Shown here piece after piece: positions 33,973 to 43,021 of a stretch of 64,000 nt of DNA (positions are counted from its first letter, which is position 1; each line of letters starts with the position of its first letter). Position numbers and translations under genes: made by a program. Source of the DNA: Beijerinckiaceae bacterium (GTDB taxonomy: Bacteria; Pseudomonadota; Alphaproteobacteria; Rhizobiales; Beijerinckiaceae). The stretch covers positions 1 through 64,000 of the forward strand of contig JAIELD010000020.1 of the NCBI GenBank assembly GCA_019753285.1. The letters run 5' to 3'. The notes beneath the pieces are model-generated. The model saw nothing but the letters and a program-made list of their open reading frames with translations, did not search any database and was not told the origin of the DNA.

Positions 33973-34864
33973 CAATTTGCTGATGAGCGGACCGCCGGGC
34001 TCGGGAAAATCGATGCTCGCGGCGCGGCTCCCCTCGATCCTGCCGCCCTTGCAGGCGCGCGAACTGCTCGAAGTATCGATGATCCATTCGGTCGCCGGCG
34101 TGCTGGCGGATGGCATGCTGACCGACCGGCGACCCTTTCGCGCGCCGCATCATTCCGCGAGCATGGCCGCGCTGACCGGCGGCGGCCTCCACGCGAGGCC
34201 CGGCGAGGTCTCGCTTGCCCATCATGGCGTGCTCTTCCTCGACGAGCTCCCCGAATTCCAGCCGAATGCGCTCGATTCGCTGCGTCAGCCGCTGGAGACC
34301 GGCGAGGTGTCGGTCAGCCGCGCGAACCATCGTGTCACCTATCCCTCACGCTTCCAGCTCGTCGCGGCGATGAACCCGTGCCGCTGCGGCAAGGCGATGG
34401 AGCCGGGCTTCGCCTGCAAGCGCGCTCCGAACGAGAAATGCATGGCGCAGTATCAGGGGCGGCTCTCCGGCCCGCTGCTCGACCGCATCGACCTCTCCAT
34501 CGAGGTGCCGGCGGTGACCGCCGCGGATCTCATCCTGCCAGCCCCGAGCGAGGGTTCGGCCGAGGTCGCGGCCCGCGTCGCAAAAGCGCGCGCGACGCAG
34601 ATGCTGCGCTACGCCGCGCTCGGCCTCGACGGGATTTCGACCAACGCCGCCGCACCGGCCAGCGTGATCGACGAGGTGGCGAAGCCCGACGCCGCCGGGC
34701 TGAAGCTGATCAGGGAGGCCGCCGAGAAGATGCAGCTTTCGGCGCGCGGCTATCACCGCGTGCTGAAAGTGGCGCGCACATTGGCCGATCTCGACGGCGA
34801 GGCGAATGTCGCGCGCATCCACCTTGCAGAAGCGCTTGCCTACCGGGCGCGGGCCATCGTTTGA
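33969..34864 (+). pseudogene. comM: ComM/YifB family ATPase, C-terminal part, disrupted
   Basis: About 298 codons encode the AAA+ part of the Mg-chelatase-like helicase that aids branch migration in natural transformation. Walker A is GPPGSGKS, Walker B is VLFLDELPE, and the cysteines of NPCRCGK follow. The sensor region DRIDLSIEVP and the C-terminal lid with the LSARGYHRVLKVARTLADL block are all present. The family's N-terminal Lon-like domain and inter-domain segment (about 200 residues) are missing because the gene is interrupted at 33969. A frame stays open leftward to ATG 33923 and TTG 33878 within antisense recombinase sequence, so a truncated ATPase might still be made. Confidence 0.88.
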
Positions 34865-34876
34865 AAAGTGTTTTGC

Positions 34877-35470
34877 TCAGAGCCTGGAGATGATTTCGTC
34901 CGCCATGATCTGCTGGGCCTTCTGGCCGGACTCGGTGCCGAAATCATTCGCCAATTCGGTGACGGCCTGGTTCGTCACCGTGACGACGACACCGGAGTCG
35001 CGCAGCCTGGTGAAGGTCAATTCATCGCCGAGTGCGGTCATCGTTCCGCAACCGTCGGCGACGACGAGGACCTTGTATCCCAACAGGCGTGCGCCGGTTG
35101 CTGCCCAGAACAGGCAGATGTCGGTTGTCAGGCCCGCGAGAATGACATGCGTGCGTCCTGTGCCCTTTACATGGTCGCGGAGCGCCTGATCGTCCCAGCA
35201 ATTGAGCGCGCCGCCGCGCTTGAACCGTGCCTCGAAGGCGGATGGCGCGGCATCGCGGATTTCGTCCACGGTCGTTCCGACATAATCTTCCATCGTCGTC
35301 GTTAAGATCAGAGGCATGTCATAGGCGAGAGCCATCCGCGCCAGTGTCCGACAACTCGCGATGACGGTATCCTTCGGAAGGCTTTTCACCCAGGACAATG
35401 TCATGATCTGATGATCGACGAGCAGAATAGCGGCATTCGATGGCGTGAATTCGGAAACTGAAGGGGACAT
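34877..35470 (-). CDS. Isochorismatase-family cysteine hydrolase
   Basis: This is a 197-residue hydrolase. The catalytic triad of the family is visible: Asp19 (LLVDHQ), Lys84 (ARFKRGG) and Cys119 (TTDICL). The start is MSPSVSEF; a longer frame reads back through the promoter region. Related proteins hydrolyse amides such as nicotinamide, carbamoyl compounds or ureido groups. Specificity here is unknown. It is divergent from an HxlR regulator gene across 118 bp, the usual sign that the regulator controls it. Its 3' end is 12 bp from the comM end (convergent). Confidence 0.85.
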   Translation of the reverse strand: MSPSVSEFTPSNAAILLVDHQIMTLSWVKSLPKDTVIASCRTLARMALAYDMPLILTTTMEDYVGTTVDEIRDAAPSAFEARFKRGGALNCWDDQALRDHVKGTGRTHVILAGLTTDICLFWAATGARLLGYKVLVVADGCGTMTALGDELTFTRLRDSGVVVTVTNQAVTELANDFGTESGQKAQQIMADEIISRL

Positions 35471-35588
35471 GAGCGCTCCATGGCGTAATCGCCGGCGGTC
35501 GCCGGCACGCTTGGAAGGAAACGCTTTACTTTCAGATGCGCAAGTACGCACAATTAAGTAAGTTAGCATCAAAAAGGATACAGTGAGG

Positions 35589-35918
35589 ATGCAGGTAAAG
35601 GGCGTGGAATGTCCGCTTGAAGCAACTTTAAACCTCCTCGACGGACGTTGGAGGGTGCTCATCCTGCGCGAATTGTTCCGCGAGGGCACGCTACGATTCG
35701 GCGCATTGCACCGGGCACTGCCGGGCATATCGCAACGCGTGCTGACGCAGGAATTGAGAGGTCTGGAAGCGGCGGGCATCGTCAGCCGAAAGGTCTATGC
35801 TGAAGTGCCGCCGAAGGTCGAGTACGCGCTAACGAAAACGGGCAAGACGCTTGATCCGGTCCTCGCTGCGATGAGCGAGTGGGGAACAAAGCATCTTGCC
35901 CGCGCTGCAGTAAACTGA
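35589..35918 (+). CDS. HxlR-family transcriptional regulator
   Basis: This is 109 residues from ATG 35589; a GTG two codons earlier is possible. It is a typical winged-helix HxlR protein with an early conserved Cys (GVECPLEATLNLLDGRW), then LILRELFREGTLRFGALHRALPGISQRVLTQELRGLE and the wing YALTKTGKTLDPVL. Several HxlR proteins sense aldehydes or oxidants through the N-terminal Cys. It probably controls the divergent isochorismatase-family gene and itself. Confidence 0.88.
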   Translation: MQVKGVECPLEATLNLLDGRWRVLILRELFREGTLRFGALHRALPGISQRVLTQELRGLEAAGIVSRKVYAEVPPKVEYALTKTGKTLDPVLAAMSEWGTKHLARAAVN

Positions 35919-35922
35919 AGGA

Positions 35923-36087
35923 TTATATCCGTCCGAGCAGCATCAGGATCACGACGATGATGAGAACCGTGCCGAGGACACCGACGCCACCATGGCCGAA
36001 GCCATAGCCGTAGCCGCCGAAACGACCGCTGAATCCGCCAAGAAGAAAGATGATGAGAAGAATAACAAGAATGGTACCGAGCGACAT
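35923..36087 (-). CDS. DUF3309-type membrane micro-protein
   Basis: This is 54 residues: a hydrophobic helix (MSLGTILVILLIIFLLGG), a Gly/Tyr/Phe-rich middle, and a second helix (TVLIIVVILMLLGRI). This matches the DUF3309 family of small proteins common in alphaproteobacteria. GGAG precedes the ATG at good distance. It stands alone between the HxlR and DUF429 genes and is convergent with HxlR. Function is unknown. Confidence 0.85.
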   Translation of the reverse strand: MSLGTILVILLIIFLLGGFSGRFGGYGYGFGHGGVGVLGTVLIIVVILMLLGRI

Positions 36088-36263
36088 AAACAATCTCCTT
36101 TAGGTGCCCGGCCGCCGCAGCGGCAGGCTCGGGCAGGATCATCGCCTCGTAACGAGGGAGAACATGAAGGGAATGCGCCGGCTTCGTTTTTGTTCCTTCG
36201 CGGGTTTCATTGTGGCAAAATGATGGAGCGGCCGGTTTGCCCACGAGCGAGTGATATCGCGGC

Positions 36264-37193
36264 ATGAGTCTGTTCGATCGCCTGATCCATTCCGATTGGA
36301 GCGTGGATGCCGGCAAGCGCTTCATGGCGTGCGCCGCGCGGCGCAGCGGCGTCTGGCGCGTCGAAGCGCCAAGACCCGTCGGCCCGTTGCCGGCCTTTCT
36401 CGACATGGCCTTCGAGATGGGCGGCAAGGAGCGCGTGCTGCTTGGCTTCGACTTTCCCATCGGCGTGCCGCACGCCTATGGCGTGAGGACCGGGCTCGCC
36501 GGCTTTCCTTCGCTGCTTGCCCGCATCGGCGAAGCGCCCTGGCATGCCTTCGCGGCCGTGGCGGAGACGGCGGACCAGATTTCGCTGCACCGTCCGTTCT
36601 ATCCGATGCGGTCATCCGGCGGGGTGCGCCGCGGCACGCTGGTCGAGGCGCTCGCCATGGCGAGCTTCGATGATCTCCACAGGGTGTGCGAGCGCGCCAC
36701 GGCGCGGCGCGGCGCGGCGAGCGCCGTCTTCTGGACGCTCGGCGGCAATCAGGTCGGCAAGGCCGCGCTGACCGGCTGGCTGGAGGTCATCCGCCCGGCG
36801 CTTGCGCGCGGCGCACGGCTCTGGCCTTATGAGGGCGGCATCGAGGCGCTGGCGCGCGATCCGGGCGTCGTTCTCGCCGAGACCTACCCGGCAGAGGCCT
36901 ATGCAATGGTCGGCGCCGGCTTCTTGCGCCAGGAAAGCAAGCGCCGCTCGGACGATCGCAGAGCGAAGGCCGCGCCGATCCTCGCCTGGGCCGAGCGCAC
37001 GGGCGTGGAACTCTCAACGCAGACGATCGAGGCGCTCGAAAGCGGCTTCGGCCCGAAACCGAGTGGCGAGGATGCGTTCGACGCGCTGCTCGGGCTTCTG
37101 AAGATGATCGAGGTCGCGGGTGGGCGGCGCGCCGCCGCGAGCGAGCACCATCCGGAGTCGGCCTCATGGGAAGGCTGGATCCTCGGGCGCTGA
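36264..37193 (+). CDS. DUF429 domain protein
   Basis: This is a 309-residue soluble protein with the DUF429 layout. An early aspartate-containing strand (IHSDWSVDAGKRFMACA) and a second conserved region (GFDFPIGVP) match the RNase H-like fold assigned to this family. Late blocks EGGIEALARDPGVVLAETYPAEAY and ERTGVELSTQTIEALESGFG are also typical. No function is established. It is convergent with the phytanoyl-CoA dioxygenase-like gene, 6 bp apart. Confidence 0.75.
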   Translation: MSLFDRLIHSDWSVDAGKRFMACAARRSGVWRVEAPRPVGPLPAFLDMAFEMGGKERVLLGFDFPIGVPHAYGVRTGLAGFPSLLARIGEAPWHAFAAVAETADQISLHRPFYPMRSSGGVRRGTLVEALAMASFDDLHRVCERATARRGAASAVFWTLGGNQVGKAALTGWLEVIRPALARGARLWPYEGGIEALARDPGVVLAETYPAEAYAMVGAGFLRQESKRRSDDRRAKAAPILAWAERTGVELSTQTIEALESGFGPKPSGEDAFDALLGLLKMIEVAGGRRAAASEHHPESASWEGWILGR

Positions 37194-37199
37194 GCGCGA

Positions 37200-38240
37200 T
37201 CAGACATGCGCCGGCGCATAGGCCGTACATTCGCCGACATCGCGCCAGGTCGGCTCGCGGCCGGCGCGCTTCGCCGCGCGGTCCGTCAGAGCGAGATGGA
37301 TGTCGAGCCGCCGGTCGTGCAGCCCCGGCACGAGGCTCAGCGCCGAGAAAGGCAGGAGCGCGAACGGGTTCGAGCGGTGATAGGCGTGCAGTTCCACCCG
37401 CACCGTATGGCGGGGGCTCGCCGCGCGCGAATGGAAGGCGTAGGTGTCCGCCACCACGAGCGTATTGGCCGGCACGGTCACCTTGCGCGGCGTGAAATCA
37501 CCGAGCTGCGCCAGCTCGTCCGGCGTGATCCTGAACGAACCTTCGACATTGTAGGCGCTGCGGTCGTTGCTGACGATCAGGCTCTGGCGGTGCTCCCATT
37601 CGATCCGTTTCTCGGTCAGCCTGTGGCTGCCCGGCACGAAGACGAACGGCCCGTCATCCGGTCCGACATCGTCGAGGAAGAGCCACGCCTTCGAGGTCGA
37701 GTGGAAGGTGTCCGCATGCAGCGCCGTCTGCGGGTCGGCGTCATGGAGAGCCGGCTCCGCGATCACGGTCTGGATGAAATGCACCGGATCGCCGCCTATG
37801 CCGCCGACATAGCGAATGAGCCCGTTGATCGAGGCATCGTGCGAGAAGCGGGCGAGATCGGGCAGCCGTGACAGCGCGGTCGGACCGATGGGGATCATGC
37901 GCGTCATCGCCTGTCCCTGCCGCATCTCGCGCGCCGGCAGCGGCCGGGTCTTCAAGAAGTCGCGGACGCGCTTGAACACCTCGTCGGGGAGCGCGTCATG
38001 ACGGATCACGAAGCCGTCGCGATCGAAGGCGGCGCGCTCCTCGGCGCTCACCGCCCCTGCGAGCAGGCCGCGGCGGTAATTCGCCATGCGCGCGGCAAGC
38101 TTCACCCGCTCGCGATGCAGGCCAAGCGCGTTCAGGCGCGGATCGCCGATCAGCGGGTTCTTGCGGAACGATTTCTCCGTGCCGAACAGGCCGAGCGCAA
38201 AGCCGGGATAACGCCACCACGGCGTGGACGGATACGACAT
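37200..38240 (-). CDS. Phytanoyl-CoA dioxygenase (PhyH) family protein
   Basis: This is 346 residues, a probable Fe(II)/2-oxoglutarate oxygenase. The iron triad is His175-x-Asp177 (LHADTFH) with a distal His near 270 (TYAFHSRA). An Arg about ten residues later (HTVRVEL) is fitting for 2-oxoglutarate binding. The start MSYPSTPWWRYPG is typical of a bacterial subgroup of unknown substrate. It is divergent from the AhpD-like gene with 111 bp between them. Confidence 0.8.
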   Translation of the reverse strand: MSYPSTPWWRYPGFALGLFGTEKSFRKNPLIGDPRLNALGLHRERVKLAARMANYRRGLLAGAVSAEERAAFDRDGFVIRHDALPDEVFKRVRDFLKTRPLPAREMRQGQAMTRMIPIGPTALSRLPDLARFSHDASINGLIRYVGGIGGDPVHFIQTVIAEPALHDADPQTALHADTFHSTSKAWLFLDDVGPDDGPFVFVPGSHRLTEKRIEWEHRQSLIVSNDRSAYNVEGSFRITPDELAQLGDFTPRKVTVPANTLVVADTYAFHSRAASPRHTVRVELHAYHRSNPFALLPFSALSLVPGLHDRRLDIHLALTDRAAKRAGREPTWRDVGECTAYAPAHV

Positions 38241-38351
38241 GGATACTCTCTTTTACTTTGATGGCGGATTGACGCACAGGATAGCGGCGTGGGCCGCACT
38301 GGCAAGAGGCGGTAAGAGACCGCGGGAGGCCGCGCGACATGGAGAGTTCGC

Positions 38352-38933
38352 ATGACAAACGAGACGATCAGCCGCTTTCCCGTTCCCTCGCTCGAGGAGA
38401 TGCCCGACGACATCCGTAATCGGATCCTCGAGGTCGCGGAAAAATCGGGCTTCATTCCCAACATCTTCCTCGCGCTTGCACATCGGCCGGACGAGTTCCG
38501 CGCCTTCATCGCCTATCACGATGCACTCATGGAGCGCGAGAGCGGGCTCAGCAAGGCCGAGCGCGAGATGATCGTGGTGGCGACGAGCGGCCTCAACCAG
38601 TGCCAGTATTGCGTGGTCGCGCATGGTGCGATCCTGCGCATCCGCGCGAAAAACCCGCTGGTAGCCGACCAGGTCGCGATCAACTACCGCAAGGCCGACA
38701 TCAGCGAACGACAGAAGGCCATGCTCGACTTTGCAGTCAAGGTCTCGCGCAGCGCGGAGACCGTCGGAGAGGCGGACTTCAGCGCGCTCGCTGCCCATGG
38801 CTTCAGCGAGGAGGACAGCTGGGACATCGGCGCGATCGCCGCGTTCTTCGCGATGTCAAACCGCTTCGCCAACCTCGTCAGCCTGAGGCCGAACGCCGAG
38901 TTCTATATGATGGGTCGGGTGAAGAAGGGGTGA
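38352..38933 (+). CDS. AhpD-like peroxidase-related protein (carboxymuconolactone decarboxylase fold)
   Basis: This is a 193-residue helical protein with the AhpD signature: Glu69-x(14)-Cys84-x-x-Cys87-x(3)-His91 (CQYCVVAHG). The redox-active Cys pair reduces peroxides with electrons from a thiol donor. The N-terminal SRFPVPSLEEMPDDIR segment matches the 'uncharacterised peroxidase-related' subgroup. It stands alone next to tRNA-Ser and probably acts in cytoplasmic peroxide defence. Confidence 0.85.
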   Translation: MTNETISRFPVPSLEEMPDDIRNRILEVAEKSGFIPNIFLALAHRPDEFRAFIAYHDALMERESGLSKAEREMIVVATSGLNQCQYCVVAHGAILRIRAKNPLVADQVAINYRKADISERQKAMLDFAVKVSRSAETVGEADFSALAAHGFSEEDSWDIGAIAAFFAMSNRFANLVSLRPNAEFYMMGRVKKG

Positions 38934-39062
38934 GGGTGGATTAGGACACCCGCGCGAAAAGCGGCCACTGCTGCGTAACGCGTTTGTTCGGATTTGACGG
39001 ACAGGCATGACAGCACTGATGCGGGACTGCACTCCGCCTGTCGATATTCGGTCAAGGGATAA

Positions 39063-39152
39063 TGGCGGAGCCGGAGGGATTCGAACCCTCGATACGGTTA
39101 CCCGTATACACGCTTTCCAAGCGAGCGCCTTCAGCCACTCGGCCACAGCTCC
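39063..39152 (-). tRNA. tRNA-Ser (anticodon GGA)
   Basis: Read on the minus strand, a 90-nt class II tRNA has acceptor stem GGAGCTG/CGGCTCC (one G-U pair), discriminator G and an encoded CCA. The anticodon loop CTTGGAAAG has anticodon GGA. A long variable arm (TATACGGGTAACCGTATC) and the T-loop GGTTCGAATCC are present. It reads UCC and UCU. No element junction is seen at its 3' end. Confidence 0.95.
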
Positions 39153-39276
39153 GTCGCCTGGCCTTATGGAGCGCAGCCAGACGTTTGTAAATATCGCGCC
39201 GCCGGCAAAACGCCCGCCACCTGCGCCGCCCCGTTCTTCGCGCGCTTCACGCGCGCATCAAATCGGCGTGCGCCGC

Positions 39277-39305
39277 TTGGGTCCTCGCCGGCGTTGCACT
39301 ATATA
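39277..39305 (+). promoter_or_regulatory. Candidate sigma-70 promoter
   Basis: TTGGGT (39277-39282) and TATATA (39300-39305) are spaced by 17 bp, about 20 bp before the next gene's start. The -10 is strong and the -35 weak. Confidence 0.35.
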
Positions 39306-39325
39306 AGGCTCGTGTTTCGGGGCGA

Positions 39326-39658
39326 ATGAGGGTCATGATCCGGTTTGCGGCGCGTTTTCTCGGCTATTGCCTCATTGCCGTCGGCTTCGCCAGCCTCGTG
39401 ATCGACGGAACGGTGAGCATCGCGGCGGGGGCGCTGCGGCTGAGCGCGCTCGGCTCTGTGCTCGGTCAGGCGGCGCCCGATTATCTCGCCGAGTTGCATG
39501 CCGCGTCCGATCGCGTTTTCGGTCCGGCTGTCTGGACGGATGTGGCGGCGCGGCTTCTGGCCGTTCCCGCCTTTGCGGCCTTCACGCTCATGGGGCTGGT
39601 CTTCGTGCTTCTCGGCCGCCGGCCGCGTCCGTCGATCGGCTTCCAGCCGCTGCAATGA
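39326..39658 (+). CDS. Conserved small membrane protein
   Basis: This is 110 residues with two hydrophobic helices (about 10-35 and 78-98) separated by a loop with an amphipathic stretch ([23 protein letters not shown]). The C-terminal end is basic ([14 protein letters not shown]). Proteins of this layout are common in Hyphomicrobiales, without known function. It precedes msrA by 56 bp and could be co-transcribed. Confidence 0.7.
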   Translation: MRVMIRFAARFLGYCLIAVGFASLVIDGTVSIAAGALRLSALGSVLGQAAPDYLAELHAASDRVFGPAVWTDVAARLLAVPAFAAFTLMGLVFVLLGRRPRPSIGFQPLQ

Positions 39659-39714
39659 CCAAAGCCGCAGCGTTTGCCCCTGCAAGCGCACGGCCATTAC
39701 AAGGAGATCAAACC

Positions 39715-40374
39715 ATGTTCTTCATGAAATCGAAGCCGATGACGATCCCGACCGCCGCAGACGCCCTGCCCGGCCGCGCCGCCGCGATCCCCACCGCCAG
39801 AACGCATTTCGTCAACGGCAATCCGTTGAAGGGCCCGTATCCAGAGGGCTATGAAAAGGCGATGTTCGGCATGGGCTGTTTCTGGGGCGCGGAGCGCAAG
39901 TTCTGGCAGCTTGGCGACGCCGTGTTCATCACCGCCGCCGGCTACAGCGCCGGCTCGACGCCCAACCCGACCTATGAGGAGGTCTGCTCGGGCCGCACCG
40001 GTCACAACGAGGTGTTCCTCGTCGTGTTTGACCCGAAGCGCATCAGCTACGAGGAATTGCTGAAGACCTTCTGGGAGAACCACGACCCGACGCAGGGCAT
40101 GGCGCAGGGCAATGACCGCGGCACGCAGTATCGCTCCGGGATCTACACCTTCTCCGATGCGCAGGCCGCTGCGGCGCAGGCCTCCAGGGCGGCTTACCAG
40201 CCGGCGCTCTCGGCAAGGGGCTACGGCCCGATCACGACCGAAATCGAGCCTGCCGGCGAATTCTATTTCGCCGAGGACTACCATCAGCAGTATCTCGCCA
40301 AGAACCCGCGCGGTTATTGCGGTCTCGGCGGCACGGGCGTCGCCTGCGCGATCGGGACCGGCGTCGCCGCCTGA
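39715..40374 (+). CDS. msrA: Peptide methionine sulfoxide reductase MsrA
   Basis: This is a 219-residue enzyme that reduces methionine-S-sulfoxide in proteins. The catalytic Cys55 lies in GMGCFWGAE, and the [17 protein letters not shown] and [12 protein letters not shown] blocks are standard. Recycling cysteines are in the C-terminal tail ([12 protein letters not shown]). AAGGAG precedes the ATG by 8 nt; an in-frame extension into the previous gene is not used. The N-terminal extension of about 45 residues is usual for the long alphaproteobacterial form. Confidence 0.95.
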   Translation: MFFMKSKPMTIPTAADALPGRAAAIPTARTHFVNGNPLKGPYPEGYEKAMFGMGCFWGAERKFWQLGDAVFITAAGYSAGSTPNPTYEEVCSGRTGHNEVFLVVFDPKRISYEELLKTFWENHDPTQGMAQGNDRGTQYRSGIYTFSDAQAAAAQASRAAYQPALSARGYGPITTEIEPAGEFYFAEDYHQQYLAKNPRGYCGLGGTGVACAIGTGVAA

Positions 40375-40515
40375 GACGCCAAAACCGGACCCTCGGCGCG
40401 GTCGGCCGATAAAAGGCCGGCCGCCCAGCGCTTTCGCGTCTTGACAGGGAGAGGATCGGGCATAAGTGCTGATCGTCGATCGGCATCCGAACCCTCTCTT
40501 ACAAAGGCCCGCCCC

Positions 40516-41079
40516 ATGACGGAACACGCCCCCATGCCGGAAGGCAAGGAGCCAAAGGGACGAAGCCTCGTCGCACCGCTCGAGCGCGGCATCGAGACGA
40601 TCATCTTCTTCAGCCGCTGGCTGCTGACGCCCTTCTACGTCGGGCTCTCCGCCGTCCTGCTCGTCCTGATGATGAAGTTCGTGCAGGAACTCGTGCATCT
40701 GTTCGAGATCGCACTCCACGCCGAGGAGAGCGTCATCATCATCGGCGTACTGGCGCTCGTCGATCTCACCTTCACCGCCTCGCTGATCGTGATCGTGATT
40801 TTTTCGGGCTACGAGAACTTCGTCTCGAAGATCGACGTGGCCGAAAGCTCGAGCTGGCCGGACTGGATGTCCAAGATCGATTTCGCCGGCCTCAAGATGA
40901 AGCTGTTCTCGTCGATCGTCGCGATTTCCGGCATCCAGCTTCTGAAAGTGTTCATGGAGTTGAAGACCGTGACAGACCGCGAACTGATGTGGTCGACCGT
41001 GATCCACGTCGCCTTCGTCGTCACCGGACTGCTGCTCGCGCTGATGGACAGGCTCGCCGAGCGTGGCCACGGCAAATGA
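40516..41079 (+). CDS. YqhA-family (TIGR00645/UPF0114-like) inner-membrane protein
   Basis: This is a 187-residue protein with four membrane helices (about 40-60, 75-97, 125-145 and 152-172). The LERGIETIIFFSRWLLTPFYVGL opening, GYENFVSKID and SGIQLLKVFM blocks are characteristic of the YqhA/UPF0114 family, whose role is not established. A TTGACA at 40441-40446 may be the -35 of its promoter. The ATG is chosen by family length. Confidence 0.85.
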   Translation: MTEHAPMPEGKEPKGRSLVAPLERGIETIIFFSRWLLTPFYVGLSAVLLVLMMKFVQELVHLFEIALHAEESVIIIGVLALVDLTFTASLIVIVIFSGYENFVSKIDVAESSSWPDWMSKIDFAGLKMKLFSSIVAISGIQLLKVFMELKTVTDRELMWSTVIHVAFVVTGLLLALMDRLAERGHGK

Positions 41080-41111
41080 AGCTGAAGCGTCGCTGATTTG
41101 ACGCCGTTTCG

Positions 41112-42599
41112 TTACGCCTGCTTGACTTGAGCAAGGAAGTCATCGACCGCGACGCGCAGCGTTTCGGCGCTGGTGGCGAGGCCGGAGGAGACGGATTGCC
41201 CGAGCATGACGGAGCGGTTCGCTCCCGTGATGACGCTGACGACCCCGCCGAAGCTGCTGGCGAGCTTCTCCGTTCCGGCGGAGGTCTCGTTGACCGATCG
41301 CGCCATGTCGCGGGTCACGGCGCTCTGCTGCTCGACGACATCGGTGATGGCGGCTGCGGAGGCCATCGCCTCGCGGGCGAGGTCCGACATCGCGCCGGTC
41401 GATTTGACGGCGCTCCTGATCTGCTCCTGAATATCCGTCACGAGGAGATGGATTTCGCGCGTCGAGTTCATGGTCTCGAGCGCGAGCGTCTTTACCTCCG
41501 AAGCGACGACCGCGAAGCCCCGCCCGATCGCGCCGGCGCGCGCAGCCTCGATCGTCGCGTTGAGCGACAGAAGGTTTGTGCGGTCCGCGACGTTCTGGAT
41601 GAGGGCGGTGATCGAGACGATCCTCTCCGCCGCCTGATCGAGCGACGCGACGACCGCTTCGGTCTTTTCGGCGGCCTCGGCCATGGCGGTGATCTTGCCC
41701 GTGCTGTCCGAGGTCTGGCGCGAGATTTCCCCGACGCCGGTGACGAGAGCGTCGATTGCATCCGCAACGCGGCGGGTATTCGATGAAATCTCGTCGGCGG
41801 AGGAGGCGACCTTCGCCGTCAGTGCCTCGGCGGCTGCAGTCTCGCTCGAAAGCGCGACGGCCGTGCTCCGTGTCTTTGCGGCGTTGGCGTCCACCTCGGC
41901 GAGCACCTCGGCGACCGAGCCCTGGAACCGCTCGATCAGCGTATCGAGCACGCCGCGCCGATCGTTTGACAGGGAGGCGTGCGCCTGCCGTTCGATGGCG
42001 AGCCGCTCGGCTCCGGCCTGAAGCGCCGCCTCCGTCTGCCTGTCGCCACGCTCCAGCGCGCGGTTCAGCGTCCAGACGACCCAGAGCAGCACCGATGTCT
42101 GGACGATGACGATCGCCGCATGCATCAGCACACGGGCGATTGCGGCATTCGCATCGGGGAACACCGCTCCTGTCATGGCCACGCTGAGGATGAGATGATG
42201 CAGCGCGATGATGCCTGCCCCCGCGACGAGCGGCTCCCAGGCGCACCAGCCAGAGAGGATCGCCAGAACGGCGAAGAACGCCATATGCATGTCGATCTGC
42301 CAGGGATGCCCGTCCAGCAAGCCGACGAGCAGCGCAACCGAAGAGACGAGCACTGCGGCGGAGGCGATCTGCGTCGCCATGGCGGTCGGGCGAGAGCGCC
42401 ACAGCACGGTCAGGGCCATCGAGGGGGCCAGCGCCACTACAGCGGAAACGGCGAGGGGCGCTGAGCTCAACGCGACGCAGATCGCTGCCGAAAGCAGCGC
42501 CAGCGCCCAGGCAACGCCGATGGCGATGTAGCTGAAGCGTTGCCGCAATGTTTCCTGCGACGAAGGCTTCGCCGCTTCTGCCGGGCTGTCCGTGCTCAT
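41112..42599 (-). CDS. Methyl-accepting chemotaxis protein
   Basis: This is a 495-residue membrane receptor. About six hydrophobic helices at 25-195 form an integral sensor region without a large periplasmic domain. A linker and the cytoplasmic signalling domain follow, with the highly conserved tip [17 protein letters not shown] and [15 protein letters not shown]. The C-terminus ends in [15 protein letters not shown], with no CheB/CheR-binding pentapeptide. The ATG overlaps the stop of the upstream gene by 4 bp. It would signal through CheA/CheW encoded elsewhere. Confidence 0.9.
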   Translation of the reverse strand: MSTDSPAEAAKPSSQETLRQRFSYIAIGVAWALALLSAAICVALSSAPLAVSAVVALAPSMALTVLWRSRPTAMATQIASAAVLVSSVALLVGLLDGHPWQIDMHMAFFAVLAILSGWCAWEPLVAGAGIIALHHLILSVAMTGAVFPDANAAIARVLMHAAIVIVQTSVLLWVVWTLNRALERGDRQTEAALQAGAERLAIERQAHASLSNDRRGVLDTLIERFQGSVAEVLAEVDANAAKTRSTAVALSSETAAAEALTAKVASSADEISSNTRRVADAIDALVTGVGEISRQTSDSTGKITAMAEAAEKTEAVVASLDQAAERIVSITALIQNVADRTNLLSLNATIEAARAGAIGRGFAVVASEVKTLALETMNSTREIHLLVTDIQEQIRSAVKSTGAMSDLAREAMASAAAITDVVEQQSAVTRDMARSVNETSAGTEKLASSFGGVVSVITGANRSVMLGQSVSSGLATSAETLRVAVDDFLAQVKQA

Positions 42600-42907
42600 G
42601 CGGGCGCTCCATCGCGTCTGGCGGATGCGCTGCAGCCGGCGGCAAAGGGAGAGCGCAGGACGAGCAGCGCGCCGTGCCGGTAGAGATTTTGCACGATGTC
42701 GGGATCGTCGGATCGGAGGACGGCCCGCGCCGGACCGAGGCTGACGAAGGAGCCGCCGGCCGGAGCGAGCGCCCTGACGGCGTCCGACAGCGGCAGGAGC
42801 GGGTTGAAGAACACTGTCAGCGGCTCGCCCGCGCGCGGTGCGAGCGCGATGGCTGCGGGCCCCAGCAGCATTGTCGAAAATCCAAGCCCGATCAGTACGT
42901 TTCGCAT
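42596..42907 (-). CDS. Small exported or membrane-anchored hypothetical protein
   Basis: This is 103 residues. The N-terminal hydrophobic stretch ([19 protein letters not shown]) is a signal peptide or anchor. The rest is a small domain with [27 protein letters not shown] and [13 protein letters not shown]. No family is recognised. It overlaps the chemoreceptor gene by 4 bp, so the two are co-expressed, and it might help the receptor sense something in the envelope. That link is inferred. Confidence 0.65.
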   Translation of the reverse strand: MRNVLIGLGFSTMLLGPAAIALAPRAGEPLTVFFNPLLPLSDAVRALAPAGGSFVSLGPARAVLRSDDPDIVQNLYRHGALLVLRSPFAAGCSASARRDGAPA

Positions 42908-43021
42908 GACGCCCCCGCGCCGAGAAATGACTGGCCGAAGGCTGTTCGCAAATGGTTAACGAAACGTTTGAACGTTGGCCAAGCCGCGCAGATGTGATCG
43001 CGGATGCCATTCTGCGGCAAT

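Noticed and set aside
39063-39152. tRNA-Ser as an integration site
   Set aside because: No partial tRNA copy or integrase lies next to it, and the flanking genes look like normal chromosome.
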